A DNA stretch of 64,000 nt from Mikania micrantha (taxonomy: Eukaryota > Streptophyta > Magnoliopsida > Asterales > Asteraceae), in contig CM018683.1 in NCBI GenBank assembly GCA_009363875.1, positions 36,539,753 through 36,603,752 on the forward strand, read 5' to 3'. The position numbers and the translations under genes are program-made. Shown here one piece after another: positions 21,191 through 33,460 of this stretch. The first letter of the stretch is position 1, and each line of letters starts with the position of its first letter. The notes below the pieces were generated by a model. The model had not been told where the DNA came from, did not search any database, and saw only the letters and a list, made by a program, of their open reading frames with translations.

Positions 21191-22940
21191 TTAGGGGGTG
21201 TTTGTTTGGGTCTGAATCTAAATGGTTCAGATTCAGGCCGTTTGTTTAACAAAAAAATACATCGTCTGAATGGGAGCTAAAATCTGAATGGACATCTAAA
21301 TGATTCAGATCTCAACACAAGTCTGAATGGAGAAAATTTAAAGGTGTCCTTTATACCCTTTTATTTTAACCTAGAATTCTCTCCTTTCCCGTCCAAGTTC
21401 TCTCGTCCATGTCCACAACCTCCCATCCACACAGCCACCACATTCTCCCATCGACCTCCTACCTCTCATCGGTCACCACCCTGCCCGCCACCTCCACACA
21501 GTCGTTGCTTCTGTCACAGGTTGTGCACCCGTCAAAGCCACCGCGCCCCATCACCAGAACCGCCCCTAGCCAACAATGTGGGTACGCAACTGATTAAATC
21601 ATTGTTTTGTTTACTTTATGTTATCTGTGTGTTAGTCGTTTGTGCATGTATGTTGTTTCCGCCACGTACCACTTTGAGCCTAACACTTGATTCTTAGTGG
21701 TGAATTTATCACGGAGATCAAATCATAACTTAATGGGTAGTCGGGTGGTGAAGCTGTACATCGAATTAGCCATTGCAATTCAAGCCTACATCGTCAAGTT
21801 TTTCGAACCAATGTTATTTGTAACGTAAATTTAATGGAACCAAAAAAGTTATTTTGTTATGGAAGTACAAATACACTCTCCATTTTAACCATAAGTAGCT
21901 TGAAGGTTGCATCACATAATTGTAGCAGCATGGAAATAAAGCACATTTACTTGAAATCATTGAACATGAAAATACAAGGCAAGCTAACAAAGTTATTATA
22001 AACTTTGACCATAGAAGCACTTGCAAACACTATCTCGTGCGCCATGTTTTGTTGTTGATCATGTGAATCTGCTTTTTTCACAACTATTTTTCCACATAAT
22101 TATATTTCAAACAATGGGATAACATACCTGGAGGATCATAGGCCATCATTTATTTTAAGCTTAGATTAATTTCCTCTCTAAGCTTGAGTTGTTTTAATTT
22201 GTACATAGGTTAATTTGATGGATCATAGGCCATCTGTTGTTGTAATAGCAACAGTCTTATTAGCTTGTGATGATCAATTAACAAGAAACACATTGGAGTC
22301 CAAGATTGGTGTTATGTATATCCCTTCACCCTCTTGAAAAAGCAAGTGTTTTATTTTTTAATCTTTTTATTTTCCAATATTAATCCCTCCTGGTTTAATT
22401 TGATGTGTTGTTCATCTTAACAAATACTAGTTTGACCACTGACTGTTGGAAGTTAGATTGTTTTAAGGTATATGAACATGAGAAGAAAAAACTAAAAACC
22501 ATTATAAATGATGTCTCAAATACTAGTTTGACCACTAATTGTTGGAAGTCGTCTCATCAAAAAACTGAATACATGGTCATCACTTGACACTCCATTGATC
22601 AAAATTAGAGGTGAAAATACTTATAAGTCTATTTATTTATTTATTTATTTATGTTATCATGTTATATTTTTAGTTATTATGTTTACTCATTTCTAATTCA
22701 TAATCGATTGCAAAAATGAGTGTTGAGTTTTGTGCATGTTCCACCTCCACGTATCAGGCTTGATATTGCAGATGCCATTTATAAACGGAAAGATCTTCTC
22801 AATCTCCGTGGATGATGCCTCGTATAATTACAGGGCAATGAATAATTTGAAAACCAGCAGGCAAGGCGTCAATCATTGTGACAATTTTTACGAAACCGTC
22901 ATGAGACTGTACAGTAGTACAACAGTTGTAGGCTTAAATT
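21191..22940 (+). pseudogene. Probable hAT transposon remnant with transposase scrap
   Basis: GGGGGTGTTTGTTTGGGTC at about 21195 resembles the terminal repeats of hAT-type elements, and is followed by several TCTGAATGG motifs in both orientations (21220-21335). At 22770-22870 a short frame reads KIFSISVDDASYNYRAMNNL, which resembles the KIFSITLDNAS..N block of hAT transposases of the zf-BED/RICESLEEPER type. Nothing else of a transposase survives and no matching 3' terminal repeat is visible. The proline-rich reading frame at 21344-21697 has no recognised domain. A 30 bp direct repeat (ACTAGTTTGACCACT...GTTGGAAGT) occurs at 22427 and 22522. Confidence 0.35.
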
Positions 22941-22942
22941 AA

Positions 22943-24960
22943 TACTTAAGTGTATTTATAGAATAAGATATGAAACAATGTACAAAACAACTGAACAATT
23001 GTGATATCACTGAACAAGATGAATGAAAACAAAACAAATGACAATGTGTGCTGAAAACAAAACACAACCGTCGTCGCACAGATCTTTCTACAACAAGGAT
23101 CAGATGACTGAAAATCTAATGGGAAAAGATAGATGAATGAGAATCATCACAACAATTCCTACAAACGACTTTGAGGATATAAATATTAAATAATAATCGA
23201 TATCGTTATGTAAATGTTAGGCCGAAAATGTATTCGTGTTGGTGACGATTCATGAGAATATATCTGTTAGTTTATATTTTAAATGATATCTGATAAATAG
23301 AAAGTCAAATCAAAAGTGAAACTTACGACATATTCGCACAGTTAGCGCCCTGTACAAAAACGCGCGTAAGTTGCATTTTCTAACAAAAGGATAAAAATAA
23401 ATGTTACCGAACTTTAAAATAACAGAACTAACATGAAATAATATTTAATAGGAATCATAACCTAAAATGTTTAAATAAAACCTAAATTTATAAAATAACG
23501 ACACATATTAATTATATTCCAAAATAATGAGTTTTGAACGAAACGGATGGAGACCAAACGCGCGAAAACTTACCCGGACTATAAAAACCATTTTCTTCCT
23601 CCTTTCTCCTCATTTTTCATCGATTTTCTCCTCTCTCTCTCTCTCTCACTAGAACCGTCACTTTCTCTCTCTATTCTCTCTCTAAAATTCTAACACTCAA
23701 CCTAAGCAAACCATCACCAAATTTGGTGTTATTGGTCAAAACGGCGCTCTCAACGAGAAGAACAAGAAGTGTAACAGATCTGAGCTTAGAACGACAAAAA
23801 ATGAGGTAAAAATGATCTCAAACTTTCGGTTTTAGGGTTTTCTACCCACCCAGAAACATGGAACTTGTAGCAGGTTTTAGCACCATCAATCTTCAATAAA
23901 TCGAGTTGGGGATGGATCTAAAACGCTTGGAATACATTAGATTAAAGATTGGGAGGCTGGAAAAACCTGGGATGATCGAAGGAAATAGTATCGACACAAG
24001 AACAACCAAGTATAATAGGATCGATGGATGAAGTTGATTCAGCCAACTTCTCGTCGATATTACTAAGTTCTACAGGCTTCACAGCCCAAGACCCCATCGA
24101 TACTACTAAGTTCAACAAAGTCCAAGTGGTTTGGATCAAGTACCCGTAGATATTAACAAGTTTGATGACCAGGGCACCGATATTAAGTTGGCATTGATAC
24201 TGGTAATATCAACAACCAACACTTAGCCATTTCCAGCCTTGCATCAATATTGATAGTATCGAAGCTAACTGGGCGCCGTCAATTCTGATAAGTTCGGTGA
24301 GCACCAAGGAGTTTGAGTTAAGGTTTGGCTGATGTTGAGGTGGTTAAGGCTTTACAAGACTGGTTACAAGATCAAGTCGACATTAGGAGTGTGGGTGGGA
24401 TGTTAAGTGTGTACCAAGTGGAATGTCGACACTATTAGTATCGACACATCCTTGGTGCATTTCTGGCCATTGATACTAACTTTCCCATGTAACCTAAGAC
24501 ACTTAGACAATAAAGTGGCTAAGAATAAGCAAACCAGGGAACAAATCAAGTAACCAAATGACGAGTTGGATTACGGCTCCATTATGGGATAATAAAATCC
24601 CAAGTGGTTAGAACTTGATGTTTTATAACTTAATTACAAGTTTTATCTAATCCACATCTAAATGTTTTAAAAGGTTAACAAGAAAATTTTTTTTAAAGAC
24701 TTGTAAATAAATGGTAACACTTTTATGAAACCATGCACAAATAATGTGCATGAGCACAAACTTATAAGTGTTAATTTAAAAACATCAAAACCCTTTGACT
24801 TCATGCATAAGATCAAACTTTAAATGTTTTAGGGTAATACTTCCATAAGAGTAATAGAATAAGGATTGCATAGATAAATTTAGTACCACACCAAGACATA
24901 GGACACATCACTTAGTTTAATAACTCAAACATCATCATTATCATCTAGGGAAGAACACAA
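22943..24960 (+). mobile_element. LTR-like region L with TATA box and TATCGA motif array
   Basis: TATAAAAA at 23580-23587 is followed by pyrimidine-rich leader sequence with a (CT)n run (23628-23650). Then comes 'gaggtaaaaat' (23805), the same step seen after the leader in solo LTR G (18131). This order suggests a chromovirus LTR. From 23985 to 24480 the motif TATCGA or ATCGATAC and the complement recur about ten times. No coding sequence. Neither end is defined; the right side is cut by LTR K at 24961. Confidence 0.45.
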
Positions 24961-26109
24961 TGTCACACCCCCAAATTTCCACGTGCGGTGTCAGACCGCG
25001 CGGGTGTGACGTGGCCAGGATCATAGCTATTGGTCATATAGAACGACTCTATATGACTTTCACAAACATACAGTTTTGAAAATAAAACAAGTTTCAATAA
25101 ACGCAGCGGAAAAGTTTAATGTTTAAAGCAGCAGAATAATAAATGGTTACAGCGGAAATGTAAATTGTATCAGACACTACACAATTAATGCAACAATATC
25201 AAAGATTTAACAAACATTACTTCATATTAAATCAAACATTCATTACACTGTTTACAAAGTCAAAATACATAAGTTGAATAAGTCTACATTGTTTAAATTT
25301 AAAACTAGGTCTACTAGCATAAACCTATCCTACGTCTTCACCATTACATCCACCTAACTTGTTACATATGAAAAATAAAGATTTTGTCAACTATTTGCAT
25401 AGTTGGTGAGTAACTCATACATTTTATATAGTATACGTAAGAAAACTGATGCAATTCAATTAAACTACAAAGTTTAAACTCTAGCAATGCATATCCTACT
25501 AGTTTGCAATTAAGTTTATAGTATATCTCGTCTCCAAACCCGTATCAATACTAAGCTAAAAAGCTTAGTATATCTACAAGTCTGCCATAGTTTATATTGT
25601 CTCCAAACTCGTTCCAATACAAAGCACAAAGCTACGTATTTTCACAAGTCTGCCCATGATTGTACTTTTCGCCCTTTTAGCACATTTGACCTAAGTCAAA
25701 GCGAAGGTGGTATCTAACACACCTTAGGCTACTCGGTATCGAATAACATTGAATAACATAGAATAACACAGAATCACAAAGCAAGTAGTATCACATAGCA
25801 AATAATCAAACCAAATAGACTAAAGGTATTGCATCTATAGAATTTGAATATAGAATAACTTGGATTTTGAATACTGGCATATGTAACATCCCAAAAGTAC
25901 AAAAATGTAAAGAGGGAGTATAGAATTACTCACATGATGTCCTAGCTTTGTCACTTGAATCGTTGCCTAGGATTTAAGAAGTTGTGCTTGCACTCCTTAA
26001 CCTAAAGGCAATAGAATATCCTTAGTCTATGTACTTAGAGTTCAAGTTTTGGCATACTAGTTTATATGGCATACTATGGAAGTCCTAATTGATACGTCTA
26101 TGTTTGAAT

Positions 26110-26395
26110 AGTTTTCATTTAGGATTATTTATTTATTTATTTATCAAATAAATAAATATCCTAATTGATTTTTGAATAATTATTTATTTGATTTTGAATA
26201 ATCAAATAAATAACCAAATTGATTTGGTCATTTACTTATTTGATTTTTGAATAACCAAAAAATAAATATCCTAATGTATTAAATAATTATTTATTTGATT
26301 TTGGATAATCAAATAAATAATATCATAATTGATTTTTGAATAATCGTTTACTTATTTGATTTTAAATAATCAAACAAACAAATATCCTAATTTTT
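26110..26395. repeat. AT-rich tandem repeat of a palindromic unit
   Basis: About four diverged units of 60-80 bases. Each has TTATTTGATTTTGAATAATC followed by AAATAA, a self-complementary block, and ends near 'atatcctaat'. It lies within LTR-like region K. Confidence 0.65.
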
Positions 26396-27026
26396 CCATC
26401 CTTTTGTTTTTATTTTATTGTTTAATGTTTATAGAAATTTTGTTCTTAAAGATTACATCTTAGATCAAATAATTGTATTAAAGTAATTGCATGTTTATAA
26501 AATATTTTAGTTTAAGAACAAAACCCCTTTTATTCATTTATTTTGAAATATTTATTTGTTCATAAAATTTCCTTTTTAGAACAATGCTAGTTTGCTTTAA
26601 TAGTTTTAAATATATAAATAAATAAATTCTTAGTTTTATAAAACAACCATTTAAAGTTATAAAAATTTGTTTAAACAAAAATGGTTTAGAATTAAAGGAT
26701 TCATTTAATAATCATCTTAAAAAAATAAAGGTATAGATATATTCATTTTATAGATTATTTTATTTTAAATAAATCAATAGATAATAATAAAAGATTAATT
26801 ATTAATTGACTTAATAATTATATACATATATGTATTTTATACAAAATATTTTAGTTTAAATGTTTAAAATAAGCGTAAATATTAGTTTAATTAATAAAAA
26901 TAATTTTAACACTTTTCTGAAATAAACAGAATAATAAAAAAATATGGTTTTAGGATTTTTTTTTTTATTAAAAGAAAATAGGATGGAAAAAGGCTCCAAG
27001 AACCAAAACCCAAAAGTAGCAAAACC

Positions 27027-27098
27027 GGGTACGGAAAGATTCAAACCCGCGATCTCCGGATCCAAATCACTAGACTTTACTGGTTGAGCTACACACTT
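27027..27098 (-). other. tRNA-like sequence or SINE head (pol III boxes), not a functional tRNA
   Basis: On the minus strand TAGCTCAACCAG resembles the pol III A box (one mismatch) and GGTTTGAATCT the B box (two mismatches). Their start-to-start spacing is about 44 bases, as in a tRNA. The acceptor and T stems pair poorly, so a working tRNA is unlikely. A tRNA-derived SINE or tRNA pseudogene inside LTR K fits best. Confidence 0.35.
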
Positions 27099-27900
27099 AA
27101 ACTGATGGTTTCTGTTTCATTTTAGAGTAATACTCATTTTTTGAATTGCCCTAATTTTCCTTTAAGAACCCTAATCGGTTTTGATTCAAATTGGTTTGAT
27201 TCTTGGTTCGTGAGAGATCAAAAGATTAGGGCTTTTGATCTCCATAAGATTACGAGTAAACTGGTATAGAAAATCACCTTGTTCGTGTTTGAATCGATGG
27301 TGTTCAAGTGAATGAAGGGTTCCGGCCATTCTTGGCTTCAATTCGATCATTCGGGAGCTTTTGACCGAGTTTAGATGGTACAGACAATTTCGAATGGAAT
27401 GTAGGATGGATTTGTAATCGTTTGATTTAGTTTTTATAGTTATTTCATTTGAATTCTATTTTGGCTATTTTTTTGTGTAATTGTTTGTGTGATTCAAATC
27501 GTGTGCTTGTTTATTTGTCGAATCTATTCCTAAATTGGTTCTAAAGCGCGTATAATGAGCTGGAAGGGAGTTGGGTCGCGAACCGGGCATGGGTCACGGT
27601 TTGGGTGAAGAATATGGAAGTGGTTTTGTGATATTTACACATCCAGTCCTTGATCTTTCTACTTTGCTTAAATCTTTCATTTAATTCTTTACACTCACAC
27701 TTAGGCTAATAATAATTGCTATTTCAGCCCCTATAAATATTATAGCTTATAAAAAGAGTTTTAAAACTTAGCTTTTATATTTAAAAGTTTATTAAACATA
27801 TTTAAAAAGTTAAAACCTTTTTTTTTTCATTCAAGGCTTTATTTTATAAAAAGTTTATGTATTTGTTTATTAGATATAAACTTATTCAAAATTTACTAGA

Positions 27901-27901
<1 letters not shown>

Positions 27902-27943
<42 letters not shown>
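27902..27943 (+). repeat. (ATT)n microsatellite
   Basis: About 13 near-perfect TTA/ATT units in an AT-rich stretch. A (GT)n run at 28015-28027 and an (AT)n run at 28084-28098 follow. Confidence 0.9.
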
Positions 27944-28100
27944 TTTTATTTTTTATTATTAAATAACATTTTTAGCTTTATAGTTTAATTTAATCATCAT
28001 TATTATTTATATATGTGTGTGTGTGTATTTATAATAAATCTTATATGTATTATTACTTGTATGTCTAAAAACCCTTTTGTATCATATATATATATATAAT

Positions 28101-29430
28101 AATTTGTTTAAAAATTTCTAATTAACTTGTTTATTGAATGCATAAACGAATACAAATACTTCAATGAACACCTATAACTTTATTTTATTATAATTCACTC
28201 ACGATTACAATTTAAAAATCGAGATAGAAAACGCTAAGGATTACAAATGACAAGGTATTGTGATGAAATATCAAAGAGTCCATAACATGTGTGGATGACA
28301 AATTGTAAGAACTTATAACATGAGAGTGGTTTCTAGTAAAACTGTTTCAATTATATCACTGTTAACATGTGTTAATTTTGGATCCAAGTGCGTTAAGTCC
28401 CTTTTAGTTCGTTTACCATTAAGTGGCAATGGCCAGGACTGACGATCACGTAGCGGTACCATAAGTTTGAAAAACTTCCAGCGAGTGAGGTCGTTACATT
28501 ATGCGCAATTGTGAGTATCATTTGGTCGGTATCGTATGACTCGTAACAGGGCAGAATCAGTCAGGTTTGGTAAATGGCCACATGGGTGATAATAATATGA
28601 AAGCAGTTTACTATTAACTAGCCACAACTGTTCTAGTTGCTAGCAATGATCTGGTTGACTGATAATCAGCTTAAGTATTGGTTAGGGACAGACATTTGTG
28701 AAGACAACTGTGAGAACATAATTCCAAACCAAATGGGTGTAGAATGGGAGCACAGTGGTTTGAATCAGTGTTCAGTGTTCACCACAATGCTGTTCAATTG
28801 AAATTCATTCATTAAATAAGTTGACTGTCACTCCCAGTTGGGAGTGAGAAACAGTAAACTCGTTCATTTGAGAACAATGTGATGATTGAGAACATGTGTG
28901 TGATGGCAGAGTGAAAGCCTTAGTTTCCATTTAGGACATGATCGGGTCCTGTCAAGGGCGTGCTAGGATGGTGGCTGGGCTTGACCCTACGTATGCCCTA
29001 TCTATAAGCGATACTTGGCTATACGGGGTGATGTAAGTAGTGAGGTCTAAGGTGCAAGCTGCTGCATTGGTTATGTCAAAACACTTTAAAACAAAAAGGA
29101 ATTTCTTAGCTAATTAGATTGGGTGGGAAATTCCAATGACCAAAACATCATGGTCTGAACAAGAGTTATTTTATTAACTCAAGTTATCAGTCATGATAAA
29201 ACTTGTGAAAGGTAAAACAATGTGGGAATATTTCTATATGGGATGAGGAAAACATATTTGAGAAATCTAATCTTTTATAAACTGGATATATGTTTTCAAA
29301 AACATTTTCAAACCAAATAAACAAATGAACTCACCAACCTAGTGTTGACTTGTTGTTGCATGATTCTTCTCAAGTCACGAACAAGTTTAGTCACCAAAAG
29401 CAAGAGATTAGCTAGGTGGCTTATTAGGAG
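28101..29430 (+). mobile_element. Chromovirus LTR 3' part, cut by copia element J
   Basis: No gene. 'gaactcaccaacctagtgttgac' near 29328 matches the step shared by the F and G LTRs shortly before their 3' ends. The stretch contains several 'gtgagaac' blocks like those in element F's leader. It breaks off where the element J LTR starts at 29431. It may be the continuation of LTR-like region L, split by K, but I could not match the breakpoints. Confidence 0.4.
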
Positions 29431-30585
29431 TGTTGGATATTGGATGTCTGATTAACGATAAATTCAACGTTACTATGAAAGGTATGATCCAAAAGTTACA
29501 CTTTGGAAGGCAATGATTTTATGTTTAATTGTTAAACATGATATACGATCACGAATTATCGGTTTCATCGAATTGACTTTTATTATTTATGAAATAATAA
29601 TTGGTCGGAATTAATTATATTGATAATCAGTTCGTTAAACAAATAAAGTTTTGAACTTTATTATAAGGGATTGTTAATTAAATGTTAATTGATGAATTGA
29701 GAATTAGTTAAACTACATTTAATTAAATGTTACTAACTAATTGTTAGTTAGTAATATTGGAGAGTAGTAATTAAATGGTTCGATTACTAAAAGAGTTTAA
29801 CTAAATTAAAAGAGTTTAATTTAAAATGTAAAATGTAAAATATAAGGTGGGAATTCCAATTTTGAATTGGTAATTCCTAGATCCTAAAAATGTGGATCTA
29901 ATTTGACTATTAAACCTAGATCAATATACCACATTTCACATACAAGTCTTTCACCCACTCTCCTCTCCCTTGTAGCCGTCGACTACATCACCACCTTTGG
30001 GATTTTTGCGGCCGCCACAAGCCGCCACCACTGAGCCACCAGGCTGGGCCGCACCAGGGGCTGCATCGAGCCGCGACCATGCCGCACTCGAGCCACCTGC
30101 AGTCCACACCTGGGGCCGCGCCGGGCCACATCAAGGCCTAAGCAGGGCTGCCTTGTGCAAGCTGAGCTGAGCCTAGGCCATTGAGCCGAACGGTGTGCTG
30201 AGTCGTGAGCCGAACCAAGCCAAAATCAGTTTTGGACTATTTCGGAGTTTCGTGAGACGAGATCCAGATTCGGGTGATCATGTTGTGTCAACTAGCGAGA
30301 CCGTTGTTTCATCCATCGTGTGGATTTGGAATCGTTTCGTAAAAGGTTGGGTTCTAAAACACCCTATGATTGTGTTGTTTTATTTAATTGTTGTTTAAAT
30401 CGTTTGTAACTGGATCCTGATTGGGAAATTTTTTCGATTACGAATCGAAAGGTTATAACATTGAAAAGCTTCCGATGTGTCAGATCCGATCTGTCAATTT
30501 AATCTGGTTTTGTGAAAGCTGATATAATCAATTAATATGATTAATTGAATCTAATCAAACTAAAAGTAACCTAGAATTCCCAACA
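29431..30585 (+). mobile_element. 5' LTR of copia element J
   Basis: It starts TGTTGG and ends CCAACA, a perfect 6 bp inverted pair, 1155 bp long. A primer-site-like sequence follows at 30587. Its first 490 bases reappear, nearly identical, at 47941-48432, which identifies J's 3' LTR. The reading frame at 30195-30398 lies in the LTR and is not a gene. Confidence 0.85.
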
Positions 30586-30586
30586 G

Positions 30587-30600
30587 TGGCTTCAGAGCGG
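30587..30600 (+). promoter_or_regulatory. Degenerate iMet primer binding site, element J
   Basis: TGGCTTCAGAGCGG directly after the LTR resembles the copia primer site TGGTATCAGAGC with two changes. Position one base past the LTR end supports the call. Confidence 0.6.
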
Positions 30601-32755
30601 CTTTCACAAACGTTTAAATGCAACTAATAATCGATCTTTGTTTGTTGTTTTGTCAAAACTTTTGTTTGACAAAAGGATCGAATCTTTGGATGTGATAATT
30701 GTGATTGTGATTATGATTCGAGCCCTAGGATCCGACCCATGTGATTGTATCTTTTGTTTTGTTTGATTGGTTGGTTTTTTGAAATCTTGTATTTCTGCGG
30801 GTATTTGGACCCGATGTAATAGAATAGGTTTCAATTTTTTGTAATGTAATTTGTATTTTACAAATGTAATCAAGCAAATGGATACAAGACTGAGGACAGA
30901 GACAATCGGGGAGCTAGAAGATGGAGATCTTGGATCAAGTGGGAGACAAGATTCAAGGAGTTTGAATTGTAAACCCTAGAATTGTTCGGTTTGTGTTTGA
31001 TGACTCGAACTAAACCGAATAAATGAGACTTTGGCTCGTTTTATAATTACACTTTGTTGTTTATGGTTGTTTAATATTTAGGAAATATAAAACTAGTAAA
31101 AACAAATATTTTTCACAGTCATTGCAATACAATAAGTAATACAAAAGGAGTTTTGTAGTCACTTTAAAAGGGTTTTTAAAATAAAATTGTTTTATTTTAA
31201 TGAAACAGTTTATAAAATAAAGGGATAACTCTACACAAATATAACCAACTTTTCATACTGTCTCAATTAAGTAACTGGAACTTTTTTCTGTTCCAATTAG
31301 GTCATCCAACTTAGTATGAGTGTTCTAACCATATATAAATAACCTAAATAGCATGTTTTTACTAATTTTCTACATATTTAACTTCTTTAATATGTTAATT
31401 GGTGATATAATCATTTTATAAAGTAAATAATAAATTAAAAATTAATTAGATTCATCCACATTTACGCACGATATTTGAAAAAAAAGTTTCAAACGTTAAA
31501 TATTGACACACATTGTTTGAAAAACTATTTTTTTCAAATATATTGCGTAAATGTGAATGATTTTCAATAATTTTCAATTTATTATTTGTTTTATAATACG
31601 ATTATATCACCGCTTAACATATTAAATAAGTTAAATATGTAGAAAATCAGCAATAACCTACTATTCAGGTTATTTATATAGGATTATAACACTCATACTA
31701 TGTTGAATAACCTAATTGAGACAGAAAAAAGTTCCAGTGACTTAATTGGAACATAATGAAAAGTTGGTTACATTTGTGTAAAATTATCCTAAAATAAAAT
31801 GTTTATTTTATAAAATTAGAACTTGTTAGTTTAAAATGGTTCGCGATAATTACTGACTTAGTTTAAATAAGGTATTTAAAACTAATCGAGTCGAGAGTTG
31901 AAAGGAGTATTCAAACTATCACAAATCAAGAACAAAATATGATTTTGTTAAATTGCACGATTTGTGTCATGCTTCAAATCGTTCAATAGTTATAAACTAA
32001 AACAATAAAATCAGCATGATTGATTAGATTTACAAATTCGTGATAATGATAATTTAGTTTTAATAAGGTATTAAAACAAATTAGGTGAAAATTGAAATAG
32101 GATTTCAATTAAATAGCGAATGAATAAAATAGTGATTTTATAAAATGCACAACTATCGTTATTTCAAAATTAGTTGTCCATAATGTTTTGAAACATAAAA
32201 GCGATTAATTAACGGAATTAAATGACTCATTGGTCAAGATGTTTATTTTCAAAATTTGTAAACCTAAAGTTAGTGCTTACCCTGCTATAGGTTTATATAT
32301 TAGAAAAGGATAAGTGTTTTGATTTAAATGCCACCTTAGATTTGAGACACTTTCTCAGTTTGACCTAAAATCTAGTGTTAGTGCTTTCCCTGAACTAGCT
32401 CTATGGTTTTATTGAAAAGGGAATGATCGAGATTCCTAATACACTTAGACAGGTCATTCAGTAAAAAAAAGTAAAGCGCATACTTGAAAAGTCAAGTTGG
32501 CATAGTTGGGGTAAATATACAAAGTTAGAAATTAGTGTTCTAACAAACCCCAAAACTTGAGAATTATGATTGTCATAATTGGTTATCGTAAACCTCCTGT
32601 ATTATTGTGAACAGTAAATAGAGAGCTTAGCCAATTCACTGTTCATTAAATAAACAGGATCTCACAATTCTAAATTAATTCTGTTAATGAGTCATAATTA
32701 ATTTGGGATTATATAAAGCATGAAACACTAAAAACCTTTCTTTTGAATTTTATAG
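30601..32755 (+). other. Leader of element J, non-coding
   Basis: Between primer site and gag. Contains the foldback MITE at 31222-31789 and otherwise AT-rich sequence. Two related blocks, 31850-31960 and 32030-32140, share 'ataatnnnnnacttagttt' and 'aggtattnaaaact' features and look like an old duplication. No gene seen. Confidence 0.5.
31222..31789. mobile_element. Foldback MITE, probably Mutator-like, with 9 bp target duplication
   Basis: The element runs GGGATAA...TTATCC. The two halves are long inverted repeats of roughly 270 bases each. Left ACTCTACACAAATATAACC matches the complement of the right TTTTACACAAATGTAACC, and similarity continues through TAGTATGAGTGTT, TTTCTACATATTTAACTT and CACATTTACGCA almost to the centre near 31507. 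It is flanked by a perfect 9 bp direct repeat, TAAAATAAA, at 31213-31221 and 31790-31798. A 9 bp duplication with long terminal inverted repeats is the Mutator hallmark. No coding capacity. It inserted into the leader of copia J. Confidence 0.85.
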
Positions 32756-33460
32756 ATGTTTTTCATTGATGCTACTAAACCTCATAGGATAAGTGTTTTT
32801 CGAAATCAATTCAATGGGAGTAATTTTTCAACTTGGATGCATCACCTTAGAGAAGTCCTAAGAATAGAAGGAAAATTGTATGCTTTGGATAACTCCATTA
32901 CTCCTGAGCCACCAATAGGCTGCACTACATCTAAGAGGATGAAACATATTTGACACAAATGTGAGATAAAATATCTCATATTAACTTTGGTGTCTCCTGA
33001 ATATGTGGATCGGCTTAGCTATCTCTCTATGATTAAGGAGATCAAAAAGAGTTTCCTGCCAAACAGGTTTTGGCGATTTGAATCTCTTAAAAAGGTCCAA
33101 AAGGGTTTGAGACCGGGTGGAGACGTAGGAGCTCACGTTGATAGGTTGTAAGGCGATCCTATGAACCTTGAGATTGCTATAGACTTCTTCCTTATTTCCC
33201 TACTAGAGGAATATGAATCTTTTGTAAAGAGTTACAAAAGAAATATCTTTGGAGGGACAATTGAAAAACTCAAGGGAATGCTCTTGGTTGAGGAAGCCAA
33301 GATCAGGAAAGAGGTGAGCAGTGGGAGGAAGTGACCATTGACCAAGGTTGATGAGGTCCAGTGCATTGTTGCTCGGCGTCTGAAGAGTTTAGATTTGCCG
33401 GGATCTTTTGGTATGCCTTGTTCATGCAACATATTTCTTGAATTGGCAAATCTTTGATAG
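32756..33460 (+). pseudogene. gag: Copia gag remnant, element J
   Basis: One frame holds FNGSNFSTWMHHLREVLRIE, then LTLVSPEYVDRLSYLSM, RFESLKKVQKGLRPGGDVGA, NLEIAIDFFLISLLEEYESF and GTIEKLKGMLLVEEAKIRKE. This follows the copia Gag (UBN2-type) pattern FDGTNF..W, a small-loop His/Leu region, then PLELAISLILNSLP..Y..F. In-frame stops lie at 32951, about 33148 and 33330. No zinc knuckle survives. The protein would package element RNA if intact; this copy cannot. Confidence 0.7.

Larger units (their letters stand above)
24961..28100 (-). mobile_element. LTR-like region K, minus strand (Tekay-type)
   Basis: The left edge TGTCACACCC is the complement of the GGTGTGACA end of element F's LTR. Within it, minus-strand 'gttactcaccaac' (near 25410) corresponds to the 'ctcaccaac' step of the F and G LTRs. 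A minus-strand leader with a 'ggtgatttt' splice-like step lies at 27250-27300. There is no primer site left of 24961 and no gag-pol on either side, so a solo LTR is the simplest reading. A roughly 75 bp partial duplication (gtctccaaac...caagtctgcc) lies at 25525-25665. The right end could not be fixed; no second copy of the expected CACAA duplication was found. Confidence 0.45.

Noticed and set aside
21344..21697. Proline- and histidine-rich 117-codon frame
   Set aside because: Low-complexity, no recognised domain, no supporting gene structure, inside a probable hAT remnant.
27027..27098. Functional tRNA gene
   Set aside because: Pol III boxes are imperfect and the acceptor and T stems do not pair properly; kept only as a tRNA-like relic.
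24961..29430. K and the following fragment as a single element with paired LTRs
   Set aside because: They face opposite ways, no gag-pol lies between them, and no shared target duplication was found.
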